Positions 54,256 through 62,000 of a stretch of DNA of 62,000 nucleotides are shown here, in pieces (position 1 is the stretch's first letter; every line of letters begins with the position of its first letter). The notes below the pieces were generated by a model. The model saw only the letters and a program-made list of their open reading frames with translations, was not told the origin of the DNA and searched no databases. Position numbers and translations under genes: made by a program. This DNA is from Symbiodinium natans (lineage: Eukaryota; Sar; Dinophyceae; Suessiales; Symbiodiniaceae): NCBI GenBank assembly GCA_905221605.1, contig CAJNDS010002343.1:235474-297473 (forward strand), written 5' to 3'.

Positions 54256-54433
54256 TAGACTGGATCTGTCGAAGCAGCTTGCAGTGAGGCAGTGAGGTCA
54301 ATTGCATCGGAGGTTCTTGCACCAGTGGTGGATCAGGAGGTTAGAACTGAAACAACTCAGCCCTGAAAAGCACGGATTGGTTTTTGAAATTGCACCGTTT
54401 CAAAAACGACTTTGAGGCTCCCGAAAAAAATTC

Positions 54434-54452
54434 GGGGGGGGGGGGGGGGGGG
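54434..54452. repeat. G19 homopolymer
   Basis: Nineteen consecutive G. Confidence 0.9.
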
Positions 54453-54900
54453 CACAAGACATCAGACCCAACTTGTAGCGACTACAAGGGCCCCGGCTCA
54501 CAGCGCAGTGCGCTGCAGCGAGGGCAGCGCAGCGTTCGGCCCAGGTCCGGCCCTCCGGGGATGCTGGGTCTTCGTGCAGAAAGGCTTTAGCAACTTAGCG
54601 GGCTTAGCGCCTGGGATTTCTCAGATCCGTGCACAGCTCGACCCACCGCAAGTCAAAAAAAAAAACACAAGGGCTGACCTAGAACGACAAGAAACACTCA
54701 GTCAACCAGCACACCCCCCAGTTGACCAGCCCACTTCCCCGCACCTGGAATATCCTTTGTCACCACCCTTGCATTCATCCAGGGCCATGCGATGCATTAG
54801 CCCAGAAGTGCGCCGCCCATCACCGGTGGGATTGCTTTTCTTTTTTGGGGGTTTCCCAACATTTTCGCTTAGGTTTGGGGTTTGCCCACTTCTTTTCGGC

Positions 54901-55112
54901 TTTAGGGTTTGCCCAACCAACATCTTCTTCTAGGGTATGGGGTTTGCCCACATTTTCTTTTTGGCTGTTTAGGGTTTGCCCACACAACATCTTCTTCTAG
55001 CGCTTAGGGTTTGCCCACCCAACATCTTCTTCTAGGCTTAAGGGTTTGCCCACCCAATGTCTTCTTCTAGGCTTTAGGGTTTGCCCACCCAACATCTTCT
55101 TTTAGGGCTTTT
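54901..55112. repeat. 35-bp minisatellite seeded by TTTAGGG
   Basis: The unit is TTTAGGGTTTGCCCACCCAA then CATCTTCTTCTAGGC. AGGGTTTGCC recurs at 54971, 55006, 55041 and 55076 with an exact 35-bp period, and a changed copy follows at 55111. Looser copies extend back to about 54845. Each unit carries one telomere-type heptamer fused to a non-telomeric segment. Confidence 0.9.
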
Positions 55113-55429
55113 GGGTTTGCGGTCGCGAGAATGCGGCTCTTGTGGGTCAGGGGTCTTTCGGGTCGAGGCCTTCGATTCAGGCGTTAAGGGTGTGGCCCCC
55201 TTGAGGGATTGTGAGGAAGCATGAGTTCCCGTGCGCATGCTACACTGTACCGTGGATTCAGGCCATAGGGAGGCAACGTGGAAAAAGGCACAGGTCACCA
55301 AAACAAAGATCCGAAAAAACTCACAAAACGCACGTGCCTGCTTGTGTTTCAAGAGCTTTGTTACACAGATCATGTCAGCACACAAGCCACAGTCCAAGGA
55401 AGAAAAAAGACAAAAGAACCTGCTTTCCC

Positions 55430-55558
55430 CCATAACCCACCAACCACCAACCACCAACCGCCACCCCCACCACCCACCACCGCCGCCCTCCACCACCAAC
55501 CACCACCACCAACCACCACCAACCACCACCAACCACCACCAACCACCACCCCAGTGCA
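55430..55558. repeat. (ACCAACC)n / (CACCAC)n tract
   Basis: About 125 bp of A/C-only text with CCACCAACCA period. The Pro/His and Trp/Gly/Val frames are artefacts. Confidence 0.9.
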
Positions 55559-55832
55559 CCAGCACACCCCTCTACCACCCTCAGCCCGACCAACTCCTAA
55601 AAACAAACAAGCCGCTGCTGGAATCCCGAAGAACCAGTTTCCCTCCCTGGGAGTTCCGCGACCTTCGCACCGTGCGCAGCGGCAAAGGAAGCAGAGCTGC
55701 GCCAAGCGTCGCCGCCGCTCCAGGCAGCTGGTGATCCTCAGAGACAGGAAGCGGTAAAACTCGCTAAGTATAGGGGGTGCTGAAAGGGGCGCCACTCCGT
55801 TGCATCTCTGTGGGTGACCCACCGCTTTCGTC

Positions 55833-56625
55833 TCACGCTGGATCTAGTGTCTTCTCAAGTCTTCTATATCGCTGAGGGCTTTGCAGATTCATTCCGTTGC
55901 CGACGTACGAGAAGGTGAGCACATCACCCGGGCGAATGGGGCGAATGGCCCGATACCTGGGCGTGGATACAGGGGAACATGTCTGCACAAGCATTGTCAT
56001 CAGTTGGCCAAGACGTGTTGCACAAATGCAAGGAAAGGCTCTTCTGCTTCTCAATCAAATGCGCAGTGCGCCCGGAGTGATCCAAGTTTGGAAGAGGCGC
56101 GCGTTCATTCCAGAGTCGCAAAGCACTTCAGCAACTGTTGCAAAAAAGCTGCGGCAGGAGAGCTCAGGGGCTGGTAGGTCAGGTCTTGAGGGTGCAGAGC
56201 GTCGGGTGTGCAAGCTCGAACCCAGCAAGCTGTGCACCCACCATCTCAGCCTCTAATCATGTCTTCAAATGCGCACATCCACGGATAAAACCATGAAACC
56301 TGCATCACAATGCCACGCAACAGAAGCTGAGCATATGGGGAGGCTGAGGCTAGAGCTCCAAATGGCCTTCTTGATTGAAGGACCTGGCTCAACTGCATGA
56401 GGCGTTAGGTGCGGCTTGCATCGAACATGCCAATCATGCCACGGTGGGGGAAGCCATGAGAATTCGGCCTCTCATGCTTCTTGGCTACTTTGCTACTTGA
56501 CTTGGGGCAAGACTCAAGAGCTCTCCGAGCACTCCGAGGGCGGGGCCAGGAAGCATTAGGCTCGCAGCTGTGTGAGAACTTGGAGCCTTGGTGGCTTTGC
56601 ATGGAAGGCGGCACCCGGTCTGCTC
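55833..56625 (-). CDS. SET-domain protein, two visible exons
   Basis: Exon A (about 56625-56547) carries GSKFSHSCEPNASW, the NHSCxPN signature of SET methyltransferases (56575-56555). It ends at TCCTG before a GC donor. Exon B begins near 55957 after CCACGCCCAG and reads YRAIRPIRPGDVLTFSYVGN, then MNLQSPQRYRRLEK. This is the A-x-R-x-I-x-x-G-x-x-L-x-x-S-Y motif that closes the SET fold. The A-B junction is in phase (TG plus G). However, about ten residues usual between these motifs are missing, so a small exon may lie in 56545-55960. SET proteins methylate lysines using S-adenosylmethionine; the spacing recalls SMYD types. Exon B's end and the upstream exons are unclear; a plausible upstream piece (DEFTGIFVLGRLAADMNFV) lies at about 56850-56910. 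Confidence 0.65.
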
Positions 56626-56818
56626 GAGGAGCTGGGAATTGCAAAGGGAATGTCCCCCACATCATGCAGAAGAGGCCGCTTGCAGCATCAACCATACAAG
56701 CGTAATACCAGTATCTTGAGGTTCTTCCGATTTGCCAGACCCCCAATCCCTAGCTTCCAGCTGAGTTAAGTTGCCACCCAAGGCCATGTAACGCATAATG
56801 GTGTCTTTCATAACGACG

Positions 56819-56842
56819 GTCAGCGTTGCCGGCAACGCTGAC
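56819..56842. repeat. 24-bp perfect palindrome
   Basis: GTCAGCGTTGCC followed directly by its exact reverse complement. It lies in the upstream part of the SET locus. Confidence 0.9.
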
Positions 56843-56949
56843 GCTGAACAAAATTCATGTCTGCAGCCAAGCGGCCTAGGACAAAGATACCTGTAAACTC
56901 GTCGTTCATTGGCCTCACAAGCTTCGGGGCCGGGCACGGAAAACACGCA

Positions 56950-57800
56950 AAACCTAGCAGCCCTAGTGCCTCCCTGAAAGCACGCTTTTTTGCCGAAAGA
57001 GCTCTGTTCGAAAGCCCTTACACATGCATCAACTCGGTCCGAGCTCCCCCCAGCCTCTCATCATCTTTGTGAATGTTGAGGTCTACGATGTGCCTCACAG
57101 ATCTGGCCGACACTGGTGTTTGCTTTTTCACAGCGGGGCTTCGGCTTGGAAGTGAAGGACTTTAGAATCCAAGATTTTCCAAGCCCCACCGAGAACCTTT
57201 TTCCTGGCCTGCTTGAAGCTACTCAAGGGAAGCTTCAACAATACAGGTACCAAAGCCTCAAAGCCATGCCTCAAAGACCCCTGACATACCGTGGAATCCA
57301 GTCTCCGAGCCCTTGCAGAGTCCAGGCCAAACCGGGTTCTTTGGGTCATTCGAGGACAGCTCGGGCCGAGCAAGTAGGATACCATGCACCCAAACTCACA
57401 ATGACTCCAACCCTCGAGCTTTGATGAATTTAGGGTGTTGTTTGGGCTAGGCTTTCAGATCTGGGTTTTGCAGCAACAGTTCATGCTACGTGCCTTGTCT
57501 CGGTATCGTACCTACAACCATATGCCGTACATCCCCGAACCCCCAACCATCAACCCATAATGCGGCCACAAAGCCCATGTCTCTGCGTGACCCTACATCT
57601 CGCTTTTGCATTGCATGCTTTGCCAAACGCCCCGAGCTCCAATCTCAAAACAACCTACTACCCCAACCCCGCCAGAACCTTAGATCCTCAACCACTGCCC
57701 GCACACCAGGCTTCCGGACAGGAAGCGGAGAAGTTCCGCGCTGCTCCAGCCCAACGTCCCGAGTCTCGGTTTTGGGGCAACAGGAATTTCGGAATTTAAT
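56950..57800. other. No supported gene
   Basis: Short frames without domain features. Confidence 0.3.
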
Positions 57801-57805
57801 CGGAT

Positions 57806-57872
57806 TTAGGGTTTAGGGTTTAGGGTTTAGAAATTGGGGTTTAGGGTTTAGGGTTCAGGGTCTGGGGTTTAG
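57806..57872. repeat. TTTAGGG tract
   Basis: Seven to eight heptamers with an AAATTGGGG interruption. Confidence 0.85.
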
Positions 57873-57879
57873 GACTCAG

Positions 57880-58985
57880 AGCTTATGCCTTGGGACTTTA
57901 GAAGTGGGCTCCGAGCACTCCATGAGAGCCATGGGGGACTTCAGGGAGGTGTTGGTTTTTTAGGGGGTCAGAAGAACGTCTCTTGAAGATCGCGGATCAT
58001 AAAAACCTCGAGTGGCTCTAGGATTAGGAGGCACCTAAACAAGACACAAGACCAAACATAAGGCCCTCAAGGCCGCCCTCAGGTGACGGCTCTGGGTTCA
58101 CTCGGAGTAGATCTTCGCACCTCGGCTGGCGGATCCTAGGGCCTGGCAATCTACTTTTGCCACAGCATGGAAGGTGTCGAGGGCTAAGACTACAACATCA
58201 AAGGCTGAACTGCTCTTGAAACTCAAGCTCTTGGTTCGCAACAGCATTTACCCACAGTCAGTCTGAGTCGCTCTCGAATTGAAACCTCCAGACGATCACA
58301 TGAAGCACGATGCAGCCAAAAGCCGGAATTCCCGAAATGCTGTAAACTGCCTTGGATTGCCCGGCTAAGTGGCCCGGCCTCAAATCCTACGCAGCCCTCC
58401 GGAAATACTAGCGAAAATCAAGTCAGGAAGCGCCCGGATGTGCGCGCCGTCCGAGCACGACCTCCTAGGGCACAGGTGGAGGGGGGAATTCGGCCTTGGG
58501 CTGCCAAAAGTACTCCGAAGCCCCAAAGGAGCGGTCCTCTCCATCTCGGGGTGGGCGTAGAAAAGTGTGAGGCAGGCCTCTCTCACCTCCTCAGCTCCAG
58601 CACGTTGTCATGCTGACGTCGGCTTTGGCGTCTTGCGTTCAGAGTCGCATTTCGCACAGTTTTGGATGCTTGGCTTGCAATTCCTTACCAGATCCCAGAT
58701 TTCTTTTTTGGTGATGTTGCCGGTCACATGCTCCAATCCGAAAGCAAAGACAGCCGCTTTCAAAACCATTTGTTGCTGCCCCTACACAAGTGCTTCGTAC
58801 AAGGGCAACAACACCCCTGCCTCTGTGGTGGACTTCCAATCCACGCAGATGGCTGGAGTCAAGAAGCCCTGCAGAAGCATCAGTTTTGGTCTGGCATTTC
58901 GGGAGTCTTCGGGATAAGTCACAAAATGTGGGCCCGCCCCCAGATTCACCACATAATTCCATTTAGGGCAAGCCAGGATGGACGA
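57880..58985. other. No confident gene
   Basis: Opposed frames at 58570-59096 (plus) and 58639-58962 (minus) are both open. Neither contains a recognised motif. Confidence 0.3.
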
Positions 58986-58999
58986 GCTCCCTACATGCC

Positions 59000-59098
59000 G
59001 AAAATACGGGCACGTTTTCTGGCGGATCCCTTTAAGGGGATTCTATTCTGTTCGGGTATAAAAGGGGTACCCCTATTTTGGGAAATACCCATTTAGAG
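59000..59098. repeat. Foldback-like element
   Basis: ATACGGGCACGTTTTCTGGC with GGATCCCTTTAAGG on the left pairs loosely with GGGTACCCCTATTTTGGGAA and ATACCCAT on the right. Confidence 0.4.
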
Positions 59099-59099
59099 G

Positions 59100-60165
59100 C
59101 TTGAACTCTAAAAGTTGCCTTGTGCTTGAGGCATACTGACTTGGCGCTGATCCGCAGCCATTGAGAACCCTCAGCAACCCAAGATTTTGTGCGCGAGGAG
59201 CAAAGCGAAGCCATCTCACCTCGAGTTCGCCGTAGCGCTGGAGGAGCCGCCTCTGAGCTGCACGGGCTTCAGGCGTCGAACTCGCACTGAGAGCCTACAG
59301 TGCCTGACTGCTCCACCCTAGACTAGGCTACGGCTATCAACTCTCAAATTGAGAGTGCGAAATGACATGCCATGTCCCTGCGGCCCGCCACCCCCCCACC
59401 CCTTTCGCTCGGGCTCGGGTTGGTTGTTCCGGAAAGTGTGACAGTGTGACAGCAGGCTTCTTGACAAGGATCCATCGTTTTGCCATGCTGATATGCATAT
59501 TCAAGACATGTACTCCAAATCTAACATAAACATGCTCAACATTCGAAAGGCCATGGTCTCGCCATCTTGATGATATCAAAAAAGGACCATCGCTTTTAAA
59601 GCTGTTCAAGATCAACGAAAATAAGCTTGTCGAGAAGTGTGGCAGGGCCGCTATCCTGCGAAACCCGAACGCCATCAACCCCGCGAACACCGCGAAGCCC
59701 TCCAACCCTGACAATCCTGCGAGTACAACCCCACCAATCCCGGCACCGGACTCCCCCCCGGCTCGGCCAGCACCTGCTTGCCGAGCGTGGCGAGGGCAGC
59801 CGCACCAGCGCATCCTTGCGACTTTGTGGGGCAGTGTAGACTTGACGGTCGGCTAAGTTGCTTTTGTTGGATGTTCTCAAACGGCATGGGGTATCATGTA
59901 GGTATGTCTGAACCCCAAACCATCACTGAAATTATGGAACCGTAAAATGAGGCTTAGTCCAAAACCCGTCCTCCGCAATGATCACGTCACTCGTCGCGAT
60001 GGTGCTCCTTGCCACCGCATGGATCCCCAGCCTCAGGCGCGGTCTTTAGGGTTCAGGATCTATTTGAAGCTGAGGGCTTCAGCGTTTCAGACCTGCAGAG
60101 TTCTGTATGGCTTTTTAGGCTTGGATCGGGCGCTGTACGCAACGGGGCTGCTGTCTTCCGCAGGT
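59100..60165. other. No supported gene
   Basis: The 59660-59760 stretch is loosely repeated AACCCCGCGAA/CCCTGACAATCC text. Frames there are repeat products. Confidence 0.3.
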
Positions 60166-60169
60166 TTTT

Positions 60170-60304
60170 TTGAAAGAATGCACCTCTTTAGGAGAGCCAG
60201 CATCATGGCATAGTTGGCATACTGGGAGCGGGAGACGACACTTGCTCGCATCATTGGAACCTTCTGCCTGTGGCTGAGTCTCAAAAACTCCTCCAGGTCG
60301 CAAG
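60170..60304 (-). CDS. Probable internal exon, unrecognised
   Basis: After CACCTTTGCAG the minus strand reads CDLEEFLRLSHRQKVPMMRA, SVVSRSQYANYAMMLALLKR, CILSKK. This is an amphipathic, protein-like sequence in a frame open to 60087. The 3' boundary is uncertain (a GTGCAT donor near 60190 or a later one). No family recognised. Confidence 0.36.
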
Positions 60305-60414
60305 CTGCAAAGGTGCTTGACCAGAAACCCCCAAAGCACGAGCTTAGAAGCATCAAGGCTGAAATAAGCACACTTCGAAGCACCCAGATTGCCGCTCATT
60401 ACCCAATTTAAGAC

Positions 60415-60845
60415 TTAGAGAACCACCACAAAGCGGTGAGCTGCTGAGCTCCTTGCGCTTCAGAGTGGCAGAGTTGAAACCGCCTTAAGTGGCGAACTAC
60501 GCCAAGAGTTAGAGGCTTTGCCTGCATTGACTGCATTGTGGCAAAGTGCATTGTGCTAAGCGCAAAAAAGTGCACCAGCTCTCCCGCCCCCCCAGAGATG
60601 AAAAGAATTGAGAGATTTGGGAAAGAGTCTCGCGCGCATAAGTGTGGAGCTTTTCAGAAAGGCCCCATTCGGGCGGAGAAGTTGAAGTGGCCAGATATCA
60701 AAAAGTCATAAACCCAAAAGTTTGCAATTGTGGAAGGCGGTATGCAGCCGGGATTTTTGGGGCGCCAGCTGATATCGCATCATAAATAGTGTGAAAACAG
60801 TGAAAACCTACGAACCCCGAAGCTCGAAGAAACCCCCCCTGAAGC
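60415..60845. other. No supported gene
   Basis: Nothing recognisable on either strand. Confidence 0.35.
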
Positions 60846-60847
60846 TC

Positions 60848-60906
60848 ACCCTAAACCCTAAACCCAAAACCCAAAACCCAAAACCCTAAACCCTAAACCC
60901 TAAACC
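60848..60906. repeat. CCCTAAA/CCCAAAA tract
   Basis: Eight heptamers, three of them CCCAAAA in a row. Confidence 0.9.
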
Positions 60907-61061
60907 AGATCCTACAGGTTCCCTGAAGCCCTCTGACTCCTCTCAAAAGCCTTTGCCCATGTGCTCCTCCGGGTACCGAGCGCGGCAAGCCCAGGGAGGT
61001 CCGGATGCCGCACCTTCCGAGCTGCCTCGGAGCGGCATCTGTCGGGGGTTTCAGGTTTGCT

Positions 61062-61107
61062 GGTTTAGGGCTTAGGGTTCAGTGTTTAGGGTTTAGGGTT
61101 TAGGGCT
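61062..61107. repeat. TTTAGGG variant tract
   Basis: Six heptamers with CTTAGGG and TTCAGTG variants. Confidence 0.85.
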
Positions 61108-61109
61108 TC

Positions 61110-61860
61110 ACAGCTCTCTGTTTTGGGTGGAGGGGGGGAGGGGGCATGTTCTGGGTCTCAGATCCTGCGCCTCTGCGGTTGCTTCACACAGAGAAACCCA
61201 AAGACGTGTAGCAGAATAAGGGCAGATCTCTTGATACCTTCTGGGTGCCCCAAGCCCACTTCCGGAAGGCCGTGGCCGCCTCCGAAGGCACGGACGCCTG
61301 AGCTCTGCATGACATGTTGGGACAGCACCAGAGGGCCCGGGGTGGGGGGGGGGGGGAAGGTATTCCATGCCATGTCCATCCTGGATCTGCTATATCTGCT
61401 GTAGTGGGTGCCCCGACTCTGGGTCTATGCCCTGGTCGCCTGGGTCTTGTGAAGAGTGCCTCTGGGGCTCGCATCGGGGGGTGCATGTAGGGACTGACTG
61501 AGAGCTGAGCCTTCCCATCTCTGAAAAGCATCCCTTTGTTTAGGTCTTAGGTTCAGGGTTTCGAGTACCAGGCGCCCGCGCGTCGCACAATGACTCCATG
61601 GAGTTGACGGACTCCATCCCACGGCAGCCGGTGTGGGTTCAGGCATGGGTTCAAGCATGGGTGTAGGCTCCAATGGTTCCAAGTACTTTGGGTTTAAGAT
61701 GGTTTAAGGTTGAAAGCAGGTTCTAGGATTTCTCAGATACTTACTGTCCATTGCCAAGGTTGCACTTGTGCGCTCAGAGCCGGGGCTGCGCAACACCGGA
61801 GACCTCTTTGCTCCGAATGACTGAGGCTACGAGGGCAAGCAGTTTTTGATCATCAGAACA
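61110..61860. other. No supported gene
   Basis: Contains a G11 run near 61343. Frames on both strands lack motifs. Confidence 0.35.
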
Positions 61861-61863
61861 GCA

Positions 61864-61943
61864 CTTAGGGTTTAGGGTTTAGGGTTTAGGGTTTAGGGTT
61901 TAGGGTTTAGGGTTTAGGGTTTAGGGTTTAGGGTTTAGGGTTA
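61864..61943. repeat. TTTAGGG tract
   Basis: Eleven perfect TTTAGGG heptamers, the cleanest tract in this orientation, 57 bp from the window end. Confidence 0.95.
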
Positions 61944-62000
61944 GAGAGGTGATGGTGTGGCCAGACATGCGGTGGTGTCCAACATGGGGGAATTACCTTA

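Noticed and set aside
55430-55822. Trp/Gly/Val-rich minus frame
   Set aside because: Translation of the (ACCAACC)n tract.
61864-62000. True chromosome end at the right edge
   Set aside because: The clean TTTAGGG tract is only about 80 bp and is followed by 57 bp of ordinary sequence, so it is interstitial.

Overview
The window reads as nuclear DNA of a dinoflagellate, most likely a symbiodiniacean or close relative. Evidence: dozens of interstitial tracts of the telomere-type heptamer TTTAGGG/CCCTAAA in both orientations; a gene with a ubiquitin-like start followed by RCC1-type repeats of a kind common in dinoflagellates; a Lys/Gly-rich gag fragment with a CCHC knuckle; short exons with GT or GC donors; and long low-complexity tracts. 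There are no bacterial operons and I could confirm no tRNA or rRNA. The taxon is an inference.

Gene content is sparse. Five loci can be recognised or are long enough to trust. They are a ubiquitin-like/RCC1-repeat gene (minus, 6.9-8.25 kb, one frameshift at a C10 run); a three-repeat cysteine-rich protein ending in a PARP-like ADP-ribosyltransferase domain (minus, 24.5-25.7 kb, proposed two exons); a 5'-truncated copia-like gag with a zinc knuckle (minus, 33.3-33.9 kb); an intronless 657-residue protein of unknown function (minus, 41.6-43.6 kb); and two exons of a SET-domain protein (minus, 55.8-56.6 kb). About ten more stretches look like single exons of unrecognised genes and carry low confidence. 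Nothing suggests that neighbouring genes act together.

Most of the window is repeat. 0-6.8 kb: small foldback elements, a pyrimidine tract and a two-module satellite (3.77-5.11 kb). 8.5-20 kb: telomere-type tracts, foldback elements, an AT-richer island at 16.7-17.3 kb. 21-24.3 kb: an (AC)n tract, then a long TA/CTATA low-complexity field. 27-33 kb: more foldback and telomere-type tracts, then an AT-rich degenerate repeat beside the gag. 34-48 kb: scattered exon candidates and telomere-type tracts.

The most unusual region is 48.85-53.09 kb. A block of about 4.15 kb, mostly C-rich or G-rich, lies inside a small foldback element. The left and right halves of that element flank the block, and intact relatives occur at 14.0 and 22.7 kb. 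The block contains its own inverted repeats, a 25-bp inverted-repeat pair around a C-rich core, a 33-bp exact direct repeat and a (CG)n tract. After it come a 35-bp minisatellite seeded by the telomere heptamer (54.9-55.1 kb), the SET exons and ordinary repeat-rich sequence to the end.

All domain calls come from reading motifs by eye. Exon boundaries are proposals without transcript support.
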